Shown here one piece after another: positions 17,046-26,128 of a stretch of DNA of 64,000 bases. The notes below the pieces were generated by a model. That model did no database searches, had not been told where the DNA came from, and saw only the letters and a program-made list of their open reading frames with translations. How positions within the stretch are numbered: the stretch's first letter is position 1; every line of letters begins with the position of its first letter. The position numbers were made by a program, and so were the translations under genes. This stretch comes from Amycolatopsis orientalis DSM 43388 (GTDB taxonomy: Bacteria; Actinomycetota; Actinomycetes; Mycobacteriales; Pseudonocardiaceae): NCBI RefSeq assembly GCF_000411975.1, contig NZ_ASXG01000157.1, positions 1 through 64,000 on the forward strand. Reading direction: 5' to 3'.

Positions 17046-17818
17046 CAGTAGTGCGCCGCCGGTCGGAGGGTCGCTTCGGCGCCGCCGTCGACGTAGACGA
17101 CCTGGCCGGTGATGTGCGTGGTCGCGGCGTCCGCGAAATAGGCCAGGACTCGTGCCACGTCCTCCGCAGCCGCGTAACCGTGCAGCGGCATCGGGACTGC
17201 TTTGTCCATCACCGCTTTCATCTTCGGGTCAGCGAAAAGCTCGTCGGTCATCGGGGTCCGGACCACCCCGGGGGCGACCACGTTGACCGCGATCCCCGCG
17301 TCGGCCCAGCCTGGCGAAACGGACGTCCGGCGCGCCCATTGCGCGATCGCGGATTTCGAGGACGGGTACAGCTGGAACGCGCGATTGTCCGCGATCACCG
17401 CGCGGGCGGCGGTCAACGCGGCTTGCTCGTCGCCGCGCAGGCAGGCGTCGACCACCGCGGGGTCGTTCGGCTGGGCGCCGGAGATCGAGCCGACCAGGAC
17501 CACCCGCGGCGCCTCGGATTTCGCGAGCAACGGCTGCAGGGCTTCGACGAACTCGGTGCTGCCGAAGTAGTTCACCGTGACCATGCCTTCGCCCGGGTTC
17601 GACGTGCCGGCGCAGGTGACCACCGCGTCGACGTGCCCAGTGCGCTCGCCGGCCTCCTCGGCGGCCGCGGCGCGGCCTTGCCGGGTCGAGAGGTCCGCGT
17701 CCACGTCGCTGCCCGCGAGGTCGACGCCGACGACCTGGTCGCCGCGCTCGGCGAGGAGACCGCTGAGCGCCGCCCCGATCCCCGAACTCGCTCCGGTGAC
17801 GACGACGGTGCGCGGCAT
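17045..17818 (-). CDS. 3-alpha-hydroxysteroid dehydrogenase-like SDR
   Basis: 257 residues from ATG 17818, with AGGAGG five bases upstream (a start at 17848 has none). TGASSGIGAA loop, short NADP/NAD region DVDADLSTRQGR, TVNYFGSTEFVEAL, serine in VGSISGAQP, catalytic LYPSSKSA and GGAEATLRP at the C-terminus. Length, the DLST and NYFG segments and the C-terminal -RPxxxY pattern resemble the 3-alpha-HSD/carbonyl reductase of Comamonas. A steroid 3-hydroxyl or keto group is therefore a likely substrate. First gene of a three-gene operon next to a KstR-like regulator. Confidence 0.7.
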   Translation of the reverse strand: MPRTVVVTGASSGIGAALSGLLAERGDQVVGVDLAGSDVDADLSTRQGRAAAAEEAGERTGHVDAVVTCAGTSNPGEGMVTVNYFGSTEFVEALQPLLAKSEAPRVVLVGSISGAQPNDPAVVDACLRGDEQAALTAARAVIADNRAFQLYPSSKSAIAQWARRTSVSPGWADAGIAVNVVAPGVVRTPMTDELFADPKMKAVMDKAVPMPLHGYAAAEDVARVLAYFADAATTHITGQVVYVDGGAEATLRPAAHY

Positions 17819-17967
17819 GACGGCCTCCTGAGCCGGGTTCCAGGACAAGCCGCGACGCTACGGCGACCCCGGTGCGCGCGGCGGGCTGATCCCGCTCACC
17901 GGGAGAACCTGTCCGGCCGGACCTGTCAGTGCCCGGACAGCCACGAACCTGATGGCCGCAGGAGAGC

Positions 17968-18597
17968 TCAACCCGCCGGGCCGGGTCGATCAGTCGGCCG
18001 CCCCAGGTCGGCCAGCAGCAACCGGCAGGCCAGCACCGTGTCCGCCTCGGCCTCTTCCGCGGTGATGTGCCCGTTCAGCTGCGACGTCAACACGCCGTAC
18101 CAGGTCTGCTCGATCAGCCGGACGAGGCGGCGGTCGTGGTCGCCGGGCTCGGCCACCCCGGCGACGCGCAGGACCAGGTCGGCGAACTCGACCGTCGGGG
18201 CCAGGTTCGGCGACTCCCCCGCGACCGTCGCGTTGTTCGACTGCAGCATCGCCTGCGCGAGCCGCGGCCGCTCCAGCAGCCGGCGGGCGGCGGCCACCAG
18301 CACGCGCGCGACCGCCTCCGCCGGGTCCTGGCCGGGTTCGACCGGGACGCTGATGCGGTCCAGCTGCTCGACCTGGCTGTGCAGCAGCGCGGTGAACAGG
18401 ATCGTCTTGGACGGGAAGTACCGGTAGAGCGTGGCGATGGCGACCCCGGCGTCGCGGGCGACGTCGAGCATCTGGATCCGGTCGAGACCATGCTCGGCGC
18501 CGTGGTCCGCGGCCGCTCGCAGGATGCGCCGGTAGCGCTCCCGCTGCGCGGGCGAACTCGGCATGGCCGGTGCCCGGTTTTCGGCGACTCTCGGCAC
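17968..18597 (-). CDS. TetR-family regulator, KstR-like
   Basis: 209 residues from GTG 18597, preceded by GGAGGAGTCGCG; an ATG at 18564 is less well placed. The N-terminal part has AQRERYRRILRAA and MLDVARDAGVAIATLYRYFPSK, the same arrangement as mycobacterial KstR (QRERRKRIL then TLYRYFPSK). The ligand domain ends in RLIEQTWYGVLTSQLNG, comparable to the KstR C-terminal helix. It probably controls the adjacent 3-alpha-HSD operon. I did not find a classical KstR box (TnnAACnnGTTnnA) in the 150-base gap, so its site and ligand are unknown. KstR itself or a paralogue are both possible. Confidence 0.75.
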   Translation of the reverse strand: MPRVAENRAPAMPSSPAQRERYRRILRAAADHGAEHGLDRIQMLDVARDAGVAIATLYRYFPSKTILFTALLHSQVEQLDRISVPVEPGQDPAEAVARVLVAAARRLLERPRLAQAMLQSNNATVAGESPNLAPTVEFADLVLRVAGVAEPGDHDRRLVRLIEQTWYGVLTSQLNGHITAEEAEADTVLACRLLLADLGRPTDRPGPAG

Positions 18598-18949
18598 CGC
18601 GACTCCTCCGCTCGTGATCAGGCCATCCTCGCGCACGATCCTCCCACCGGACGCCGCCGCTGCCGGTGAGCGGGACGACGCGGCCCCGCGCGGCGGGTCC
18701 CGTCGCACATCGGGTTCGACAGCCGGGAGCGCGGCCGGTTGCCCGCGATCGCGTTGCCCGGCGGACGGCCGGACGATCACCTGACGGCAGGCACGCAGAC
18801 GAAGGCGGACACACTCGCGGCGTCCTGACCGGGCAGCGCTACCCGGACCGAGGATTCCGCTGGCCAACGGCCTGGACCGGGCGGGAAAAAGACCTCGCTG
18901 TCTGCTTAGGACCTTCCAGACCGCCCCGCACCACGGCAGGCCGCGCGGC
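18598..18949. other. Gene-free gap between the TetR and DAO genes
   Basis: No open frame here looks coding. It holds one strong GC hairpin: CGGGAC at 18671-18676 pairs with GTCCCG at 18697-18702 around an inner CGCGGCCCCGCG. Otherwise I see nothing in it. Confidence 0.4.
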
Positions 18950-20248
18950 TCAACCGAGCACCGTGCCCGAGCTTTCCGTGTTGCGCGGGCGTTTGCGGGA
19001 GAAGGCCGAGAGGTCGATTTCCAGCCCGGTGTGCTCGCCGAGATACCGTGCCGGTCGGGCGTCGTGGTCGGCGCCGTTCTCGGTCTGTTCGATGATCGCG
19101 GCGAGGAACTTGCCGACGACCGGGGCGTTTTTGAACTGGTTGCCGCTGGTGCCCATGGCGACGTAGAACCCGTCGAGCTCGGTGCGGTCGTAGATCGGGG
19201 TCCAGTCGTCGGCGACGTCGTAGACCCCCACGACCCCCCGCGCCCGGTTCGGGACCGTCAGCTCGGGCAGCCGCCGGGCGGCACGGGTCACCTGCGCCTC
19301 GAACACCGCCATGGTCGGGTGCGCGGCGACCGCGTCCGGATCGTCCGCCCACTGCAGCGGATCGCACTCCGGTTCCGTGCCGCCGACCAGCAGGCCCCCG
19401 CCCGCCTCGCCGCGCAGATACGTCCCCAGGTCCATGTCCGCCACCGAAATCCCGACCCCGGAGCCCGTTTGATACCCCGGCGGCGCCGGCACGTGCGCGA
19501 CCTCCTGGCGCAAGGGCCGGCACGACACCGTGAAATCCGCACCCACCCCGGCCAGCTCGTTGACCCGCGTCGACCACGGACCGGCGGCGTTGACCACCAC
19601 GGCGCACGGAATCCGGCTCCCGTCGCCCAGCACCACCGCACTGACGCGGCCACCGGCCCGCTCGACGCCGCACACGGTCGTGTGGAACCGGAACTTCGCA
19701 CCGTGGAAGCGCGCGGCGGCGGCCAGGTTCTGCGCCGCCAGCGCCGGATCGCTCACGAACCCCGCGTCCGGCGTGTACACCGCGCCCAATGTGGACTCCG
19801 CGTCCGCCCAGAACCGGTTGTCGTCAAGGCGTTTCGGCGGCCAGTAACTGCCGACGTCGATCCCCGGTATCCGTTCCCGCAGTTCCGCGCTCGACCACTC
19901 TTCGAACGGGACGCCGACCTCCTTGAACAGCGGCACGTACGCCGACCGCGGCGCGGCGGGGACGTCCAGCATCGCCAGCCCGCACCGCTCGAACCTGGCC
20001 AGCTGCCCGACGTCGCAGCCGAGGTGTTCCGCCCATGCCGCCCAGGCGAAATGCGCCTCCCAGGACGCGGAAACCCCGGCCAGCGTGGAAAAGTTGAACC
20101 GCACCACCGCACTCGAAGCGGCCGTGGAACCGTGCCCCGGCGCGCCGGCCTTGTCGACGACCGTCACCCGCCACCCGCGTCTGCCGAGTTCCAGCGCGAT
20201 CGAAGCACCGACGACACCCGAACCGATCACCACGACATCGGCGGCCAT
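18950..20248 (-). CDS. FAD-dependent amine/amino-acid oxidase (DAO family)
   Basis: 432 residues from ATG 20248. Rossmann start VVVIGSGVVGASIALELGRR (GxGxxG) followed by the acidic end of strand 2 (VVDKAG); GSTAASSAVVRFNFS; VVNAAGPWS in the middle; and the C-terminal YVAMGTSGNQFKNAPVVGK loop typical of the sarcosine/glycine oxidase and dimethylglycine dehydrogenase group. It should oxidise a secondary or N-methyl amine with FAD. It is divergent from a PucR regulator, which may sense the amine. No partner subunits are encoded nearby, so a monomeric oxidase or dehydrogenase is likely. Confidence 0.8.
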   Translation of the reverse strand: MAADVVVIGSGVVGASIALELGRRGWRVTVVDKAGAPGHGSTAASSAVVRFNFSTLAGVSASWEAHFAWAAWAEHLGCDVGQLARFERCGLAMLDVPAAPRSAYVPLFKEVGVPFEEWSSAELRERIPGIDVGSYWPPKRLDDNRFWADAESTLGAVYTPDAGFVSDPALAAQNLAAAARFHGAKFRFHTTVCGVERAGGRVSAVVLGDGSRIPCAVVVNAAGPWSTRVNELAGVGADFTVSCRPLRQEVAHVPAPPGYQTGSGVGISVADMDLGTYLRGEAGGGLLVGGTEPECDPLQWADDPDAVAAHPTMAVFEAQVTRAARRLPELTVPNRARGVVGVYDVADDWTPIYDRTELDGFYVAMGTSGNQFKNAPVVGKFLAAIIEQTENGADHDARPARYLGEHTGLEIDLSAFSRKRPRNTESSGTVLG

Positions 20249-20451
20249 GGAACCCCACTCCCCTCACGGTAACCCCGTGCGCCGCAACCATCACGCACGA
20301 TGACCCCGCCATTGTCGGCAGGCCCGGAGGCACGCGGCATCAAGCAATCGCCGCATCTCCGCGCGCGAAACCGCGACCGCTGTCGTCCCCGCCGCGCTGC
20401 CGGTTCCGAAGCCCGCACGCGTCGTCTGTCGCACCGGACCGCCGCCGGGTA

Positions 20452-20463
20452 CGACAGGTGTCG
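20452..20463. promoter_or_regulatory. Short palindrome upstream of the PucR gene
   Basis: CGACAGGTGTCG is a 12-base inverted repeat (CGACA, GG, TGTCG) 64 bases before the PucR start, in the 279-base divergent gap with the DAO gene. It is a candidate PucR site; no second clear copy is seen. Confidence 0.3.
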
Positions 20464-20527
20464 CTTGTCCTCGAAGGCGTGGTGCGGGATGGTGGACCCT
20501 GGCCCGTTCCAGCGGAGGTAAGCGCGC

Positions 20528-21799
20528 ATGGCTGACGAACTGCAGGAGGTCGTGGACAGCCTGGCCGAGCGGCTGCAGCGGTCGGTGGCGATCGACGACC
20601 CGCAGATCCGGCTGCTCGCGGCGAGCCGCCATTTCGGCGACGAGGACCCCACGCGGGTTTTCTCGGTGCTCAACCGTTCGCTCGACCCGCGGCTGTGCGA
20701 GCAGATCCTCGCCAACGGCATCGCGCAGTGGACGAGCCCGGGCCTGGTGGTCGTGCCGAACGAAGGAACGCTGCCGCGGCTGTGCGTCCCGATCCGCTGC
20801 GCCGGTCTGCTGCTGGGCTATCTGTGGCTCATCGACCCCGACGACACGCTGACCGAGCAGGACAAGGAGAGCGCGCGGGAAGCCGCTGAACGCGCCGGCG
20901 TCGTGCTGTACCGGGACCTCATCGTGCACGAACGGACTCGGGCCCGGCACGAGGCGATCCTGTGGGAGCTGGTGGCCACCGACCCCGCCATCCGGGCGCA
21001 GGCAGTCGAGGACCTGCGTGCCGAGCAGCTGTTCCCCGCGACGGCCATGCACTTCCAGGTGCTCGGCGTGCAGCACCGGGGAGCCGAATCCCCGCAGGCG
21101 GTCGCCATGGAGGCGGCGCTCGAGGACGCACAGGACACGATCGCGCAGTACTGTCCGGTGCCGGGAGCCGCGCTCGTCGCCGCGAACAAGTCCCGGGCCT
21201 GGCTGGTCCTCGCCCAGCCGCGGCCGTTGTCGCGTCGCGAGCTGGACACCGTCTGCGACCGCCTCACCGCGCGCTTCGACCAGCTCACCCGCCACGACGG
21301 ACAACTCGTCCTCGGCCTCGGAGGCCCCGTCTCCCGGATCGAGGACACCATCGAGTCGTACCGGCAGGCATTCCTCTCGGTGCGCGCGGCCCAGCTCGTG
21401 CCGTCCATCGGGCCGATCGCCCGCTGGGACGAGCTGGGCCCCTACGCGCTCCTGATGAAAATGCCCGCCGAGGATCTGCTCGCCGCCGCGGAGATGCCCG
21501 CGCTCGCCACGCTGGAACGCGAAGACGGCCAGCGCGGACTCGTCACCACCCTGGAAGCGTTCCTCGACAACGCGGGCGACGTCGCCCGTACCGCGGGCGA
21601 ACTCAAGGTGCACCGGGCTACCTTGTACCACCGGCTCAAACGCGTCGAAGCGATCACCGGCTGCGACCTGAACCGAGGCGAGGACCGGCTCACCCTCCAC
21701 TTGGGACTGAAACTGCGCACCCTTGCCGCCGCCTACCGCGACCAGACCACCGCGGCGACTCCGGAAAGCTCCTCCGCCCCGCTCCGCTCCGTGTCCTGA
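20528..21799 (+). CDS. PucR/CdaR-family transcriptional regulator
   Basis: 423 residues from ATG 20528, preceded by GCGGAGGTAAG. The N-terminal part resembles a GAF-like sensor (RLCVPIRCAGLLLGYLWLID), the middle is a degenerate GGDEF-like CdaR region, and the C-terminal PucR HTH_30 is clear: TLEAFLDNAGDVARTAGELK then VHRATLYHRLKRVE. Members act as activators or repressors of purine, amino-acid or amine catabolic genes. The divergent DAO oxidase is the probable target. Confidence 0.8.
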   Translation: MADELQEVVDSLAERLQRSVAIDDPQIRLLAASRHFGDEDPTRVFSVLNRSLDPRLCEQILANGIAQWTSPGLVVVPNEGTLPRLCVPIRCAGLLLGYLWLIDPDDTLTEQDKESAREAAERAGVVLYRDLIVHERTRARHEAILWELVATDPAIRAQAVEDLRAEQLFPATAMHFQVLGVQHRGAESPQAVAMEAALEDAQDTIAQYCPVPGAALVAANKSRAWLVLAQPRPLSRRELDTVCDRLTARFDQLTRHDGQLVLGLGGPVSRIEDTIESYRQAFLSVRAAQLVPSIGPIARWDELGPYALLMKMPAEDLLAAAEMPALATLEREDGQRGLVTTLEAFLDNAGDVARTAGELKVHRATLYHRLKRVEAITGCDLNRGEDRLTLHLGLKLRTLAAAYRDQTTAATPESSSAPLRSVS

Positions 21800-21895
21800 C
21801 CGAGCCCGCACCGGCCACGGCATCCCAAGACCGCGCGCCCCGCCGTTGTTGCGAGGCACGCCGTTGCTGACGCCCGACGGCACGACCTCCTCCGG

Positions 21896-23974
21896 CTAGC
21901 CGGCGGCTGGCGTCATGCCGAGGTGGTCCATCACGAACGCGAGGATCTCGGCGTGGTGTTCGATGGCCTGCGTTCGCGTCGCCGGCAGGTGTCCGTAGTC
22001 CTTCCGGACCCGCAGCAACGGCTTGTTGGCGGCGCTGGCCGCGCGCAGCCGCGCGGTGAAGACGCGGCCGTGGAACGGCTCGCAGCCGAAGTCGTGTTCC
22101 CCGAAAATCTGCAGCACAGCCGGGTGCCGCACGCCGACGCGAATGTTGTGGTACGGGGAAAAGGCGGCGAGACGACGGGAATCCTCGGGGTCCGTGACGT
22201 CTCCGTAGTCCTCGAGGAAAGCCCCGCGCGCTTCCGTGGCCGCGGGGTTGTCGGGGCTCTGGAATTCCAGCATGTCCAGCAGGGGGACATCGGCCACCAC
22301 CGCGCCCCAGAGATCCGGCCGCCGCACGAGCGCGACCCCGGCGAGCATGCCGCCGTTGCTCTTGCCGTAGAACGCCAGCCGTCCGGGTTCGCTCACCCCG
22401 GTCGCGATCAGCTCGTCGGCCACCGCGAACAGGTCGTCGAACGTGTTCTGTTTGTTGGCCAGGCGTCCGGCTTCGTACCATTCCCGGCCGTATTCGGCTC
22501 CGCCGCGAAGGTTCGCCTGCACGTACACGCCGCCCGCGGCGAGGAACGGCCCGACATTCCCGAGATAGTGGGGCATCAGCGCCTGGTTGAAGCCTCCGTA
22601 GGCTTCGATGAGGGCCGGCTGCGGCGTGCTGCGGTCGAGATCGGTCCGGTGGACGGCGAAGTACGGGATCCGGGCGCCGTCCCGGCTGGTGGCGAACCCG
22701 CGCTCGACGGCCAGGTCCGGAAAGGCCCGGCTGCTCTCGCTCAGCTGGCCGAGTTCGTTCGTTTCGGGCAGGTAGCGGTAGTCGACCGACGCCTGCCGGA
22801 AGGTCTCGTGGGTGAACGTCAGCTCGGCGGAACGCTCGAAACGGCGGGCGGCCATCGCGGTCGGCGAGGAACCGGAACCGGGCATCGGGATGGCCGCCTT
22901 CGCCTCGCCGGTCGCGCCGACCACCCGGAATTCCACGGCGATGTCCCGGATCTCGCAGACGACCAGGTCGTCGCCGAGCGTGCGGACGCACCGCAGGACC
23001 GCTTCGGACTCCGGCACCAGTTCGCGCCAGGTGCGTTCGTCGGCGGAGGTGGCGACCGGGATGGCGACCACCCGGCCGCGGGGCGCGCCGGCGGTGACCA
23101 CCGCGACGTAGGTGTCGTCGTCGTACCACACCCCGTGGCATTCGCCGGGGTAATCGGCGGGGAGAAAGGGCCGCCACTCGCCGGTGGCGCGGTCCAGGAG
23201 GCGGCAGGCGATCTGCTCGTGCTGTCCGGCGAGGGCGACGACGCGGGCGCCGTCCGGAGACACCTGGGCGGTGAGCGTGAAAGTGTTGTGCGGGAGCTGG
23301 TCGTGGGGAAACACGGTGTCGGCCTCGCCGGCGGTGCCCGCGGTGACCGGGACGAAGCGCAGCCGATGCTCGCCGGCGTCCGTGCGGTCGGCCGTGTAGA
23401 AGCCGGTACCGTCCGGCAGCCAGCCGGGAGTCGCGCCCGCGGCGATGTGGCGCGGCGCCTCGACGGGCAGCAGCCGGCCGTCTTCGGTGCTGACGACGTG
23501 CAGCGTGCCGATCGCCTGTCCCAGCGGGTAGGCGGCGAACACGACCCGGGTTCCGTCGGGGGTCGGTTCGTACCAGAGCAACTGCGCGTCCTGGCCGAAC
23601 GCGGGGTCGCGCGGGTCGACGAGAAGAGTGCGAGGGCCGTCCGCGGTCTCCGAAACCCACAGGCCCAGCGTCGGATCCTCGGCGGCCACCGCGGCGAGGC
23701 GGAACCAGAACCGGCCCATCCGGCGCGGCGTCGTGGTCCCCCAGATCTCCGCGTTCGACGGCTGGTCCGCGACGGTCCGTTCGAGCTGGTCGCGGATCTC
23801 GGCGAAATGCGCCCAGCCGCGGATCGCGGCCGTGGCGGCGGCGTTCTCCCGTTCCTGCCAGGCAAGCGTTTCCGGGCTGTTCTCCCGCAGCCAGCGGTGC
23901 TCGTCGGTGAACGTCACCGCCCCGACCGTCACGACCTGCTCATTGGTCTTTCCGTCCGCCGTTTCCGTCGTCAC
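21896..23974 (-). CDS. Prolyl oligopeptidase (S9A) family serine peptidase
   Basis: 692 residues from GTG 23974, chosen because GAGGAG lies six bases upstream. An in-frame TTG at 24001 would add nine residues. N-terminal DEHRWLREN leads into a beta-propeller region, then the alpha/beta hydrolase domain with the nucleophile in FYGKSNGGMLAGVAL, an acidic residue in FGEHDFGCEPFHGR and the histidine in RKDYGHLP. No signal peptide, so probably cytosolic, cutting short proline-containing peptides. Monocistronic; divergent from the SRPBCC gene. Confidence 0.82.
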   Translation of the reverse strand: MTTETADGKTNEQVVTVGAVTFTDEHRWLRENSPETLAWQERENAAATAAIRGWAHFAEIRDQLERTVADQPSNAEIWGTTTPRRMGRFWFRLAAVAAEDPTLGLWVSETADGPRTLLVDPRDPAFGQDAQLLWYEPTPDGTRVVFAAYPLGQAIGTLHVVSTEDGRLLPVEAPRHIAAGATPGWLPDGTGFYTADRTDAGEHRLRFVPVTAGTAGEADTVFPHDQLPHNTFTLTAQVSPDGARVVALAGQHEQIACRLLDRATGEWRPFLPADYPGECHGVWYDDDTYVAVVTAGAPRGRVVAIPVATSADERTWRELVPESEAVLRCVRTLGDDLVVCEIRDIAVEFRVVGATGEAKAAIPMPGSGSSPTAMAARRFERSAELTFTHETFRQASVDYRYLPETNELGQLSESSRAFPDLAVERGFATSRDGARIPYFAVHRTDLDRSTPQPALIEAYGGFNQALMPHYLGNVGPFLAAGGVYVQANLRGGAEYGREWYEAGRLANKQNTFDDLFAVADELIATGVSEPGRLAFYGKSNGGMLAGVALVRRPDLWGAVVADVPLLDMLEFQSPDNPAATEARGAFLEDYGDVTDPEDSRRLAAFSPYHNIRVGVRHPAVLQIFGEHDFGCEPFHGRVFTARLRAASAANKPLLRVRKDYGHLPATRTQAIEHHAEILAFVMDHLGMTPAAG

Positions 23975-24227
23975 CCGGGCTCCTCGGTTCTGCGTGGGCA
24001 AGGAACGCGTTCCGCGCCAATCGTGGCGTTCAGCTTAGGATTCGCCGCGGCGTCCGGCCCTGGCCAAACGTCGCGACTCCCGGCCCCGGCGCGCGACAGA
24101 CGTCGCCTTCGCCAGATGTCGGACCGCGGCGCCGAACTGCCCGACGTTTGCCCAATTCTCCTCGGCGAGTCCGCATCGCAAGCTGGGTGCCGGGTTCGCC
24201 GCCTTCGCCCCCCGCCTGGAGGTATTC

Positions 24228-24686
24228 ATGTCCGCACGAATGGTCGACCTGGTCACCCGCAACGCCGTCGAGATCCTCGCGGAACCGGAAGCGGTCTGGC
24301 CGTTGCTGCTCGACCCGGACAGGTGGAAACAGGGGGCGAAACCGGTCCGGGAATCCGGCGAGGAGGGCGCCGTCGGGGAGGTCCGGGTCGCCCGGGAGGA
24401 GGTCGACGGCGTCGAGTACCGCCTCGCCGTCGAGACGGTGGTGCTCGAACCGCCCTTCCGCAAGGTCGTGAAGCTGCTGACCGGCGCGCCGCACGATCCG
24501 GGGTGGGCCGCGTGGCAGCTCGTCCCGCTGGCCGGCTCGACGCTGGTGAGCTACGAGGTCTACAGCCGGCACGAAATGGACGGCGGGACGACCGCGGACG
24601 ATTACCGGGCCGCGAACGAGCTCCGCTTCGACGCCGAACTCGCCACGCTCAAGCGGCTGGTCGAGGCGGGAGGTGGCGCCCGATGA
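24228..24686 (+). CDS. SRPBCC (START-like) domain protein
   Basis: 152 residues from ATG 24228 with GGAGG upstream. The fold is suggested by VEILAEPEAVWPLLLDPDRW at the start and the long C-terminal helix ANELRFDAELATLKRLVEA, with beta strands between. Such domains bind hydrophobic small ligands. The stop overlaps the MFS gene start by ATGA, so the two are coupled; ligand unknown. Confidence 0.65.
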   Translation: MSARMVDLVTRNAVEILAEPEAVWPLLLDPDRWKQGAKPVRESGEEGAVGEVRVAREEVDGVEYRLAVETVVLEPPFRKVVKLLTGAPHDPGWAAWQLVPLAGSTLVSYEVYSRHEMDGGTTADDYRAANELRFDAELATLKRLVEAGGGAR

Positions 24687-26095
24687 AAAATGAAACTGTG
24701 GCGAGCGGCCGGCCGGCGACTCGGGGCCGCACGCGATCGGTGAGCGCGTTGCTGGTCGGCGCCGTGCTCGTCTACGGCTTGCTCGAAGCCATGATCGTGC
24801 CCGCGCTGCCGCTGATTCAACGCGGAATCGGCGCCACCCAGGCGGAAGCCGGGTGGATCATCTCGGCGATGGCGCTCGTGGGCGCGGTCGCCACCCCGGT
24901 CGTCAGCAGGCTCGCCGACATCCGCGACCGGAGAGGCGTTTTCCTCGGGGTGCTCGCGATCGTCTTCGCGGGGATCGCGACCGCGGGGCTGGCCTCCTCG
25001 GTCCTGGTGTTCGCGATCGGCCAGGGCCTGCAAGGCGCCGGGGTCGGCCTGGTGCCGCTCGCCGTGGGCATCGTCCGCGACACCGAACCGCCCGAGCGGC
25101 TGCGCCGGACGAACGGCCTGTTCGTCGGAGGACTCGCCGTCGCCAACGCGGCCGGGGTGCTGCTGGCCGGGCCGCTCCTGTCCACGCTCCCGTACCAGTG
25201 GCTGTACTGGATGGCGTTGATCGTGCTCGTTCCGCTGCTGGGGTTCGCGGTCGTCGCGATGCCCTCTTACCCGCCTTCGGCGCGCGGCAGGGTCGATTCG
25301 ATCGGCGCTGCTCTGCTCGGCCTCGGAGTGGTCGCGCTCCTGCTGGCCATCACGTTCGTCGCTTCGACCGGGTGGACCTCGGCTCCCGTGCTGGGGCTGG
25401 GCGCGGCGGCGATCGTCGCGCTGGCGGGGTTCGTGCTCGTCGAGCGACGGGTCGCCGACCCCCTCGTGGACCTGCGGCTGGGCGGCTCCTCGGTGCTGAT
25501 CGTGCACGTGACCGCGTTCGCCGCGGGGGTGTCCTCGGCGGTGCTGATGATCGCGGTCCCGAGGATCGCGGCCGCGCCGGCGGCGACCGGGTACGGGCTG
25601 GGGTCGACCGCGGTCGCCACCGGGCTGATCATGTTCCCGCTCGGGGTGCTCGGCGCGATCTCCGCCCCGCTGACCGGCCGGCTGGAACGGCTGGTCGGGT
25701 CGCGCATGGTCATGGTGCTTTCCGGGGTGCTGCTGGTCGCGGCGGGACTGATCATGGTGAGCGGCCGGTCCAGCGCGTTCGTGCTCGCCGTCGGCGCCGG
25801 GCTGGTCGGCGTGGCCATCGGCACCGGGCTCACCCAGGGCGTCAACATCATCGCAATCACGCTTCCCGCCGACCGCGTCGCCAGCGTCACCGGGCTCGCC
25901 TACGTGCTGCGCGCCGTCGGCAACGCGGTCGGCGCCCAATTGGCCGCGACCGTCATGGCCCTCGATCTGATTCCGGGCACCCAGCTGCCGACCTGGAACG
26001 CCATCACCTGGGTCTTCCTCGGTGCGGGCGCGGTAGGCGCGCTGGTGGCAGCGGTGTCCTTCCGGCTCCCCGCGCGGCTGACCGCCGCGCACTGA
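24683..26095 (+). CDS. MFS transporter (DHA2-like drug/metabolite exporter)
   Basis: 470 residues with about 14 hydrophobic segments. Motif A-like SRLADIRDRRGVFLG follows the second segment; the fifth segment has ANAAGVLLAGPLL, like the antiporter motif C region. The size fits the 14-helix EmrB/QacA-type exporters. Encoded between an SRPBCC protein and a DUF885 protein in one operon, so it may export a compound handled by those proteins. Substrate not evident. Confidence 0.8.
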   Translation: MKNETVASGRPATRGRTRSVSALLVGAVLVYGLLEAMIVPALPLIQRGIGATQAEAGWIISAMALVGAVATPVVSRLADIRDRRGVFLGVLAIVFAGIATAGLASSVLVFAIGQGLQGAGVGLVPLAVGIVRDTEPPERLRRTNGLFVGGLAVANAAGVLLAGPLLSTLPYQWLYWMALIVLVPLLGFAVVAMPSYPPSARGRVDSIGAALLGLGVVALLLAITFVASTGWTSAPVLGLGAAAIVALAGFVLVERRVADPLVDLRLGGSSVLIVHVTAFAAGVSSAVLMIAVPRIAAAPAATGYGLGSTAVATGLIMFPLGVLGAISAPLTGRLERLVGSRMVMVLSGVLLVAAGLIMVSGRSSAFVLAVGAGLVGVAIGTGLTQGVNIIAITLPADRVASVTGLAYVLRAVGNAVGAQLAATVMALDLIPGTQLPTWNAITWVFLGAGAVGALVAAVSFRLPARLTAAH

Positions 26096-26128
26096 CCCGC
26101 GCGCATCCGACCGAGCAAGGAGACGCTC

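Noticed and set aside
17819-17967. KstR box (TnnAACnnGTTnnA) for the KstR-like regulator
   Set aside because: I looked for it between the SDR and TetR genes and found no convincing match.
23974-24001. Start of the prolyl oligopeptidase at 24001
   Set aside because: The codon there is TTG without a ribosome site, whereas GTG at 23974 follows GAGGAG.
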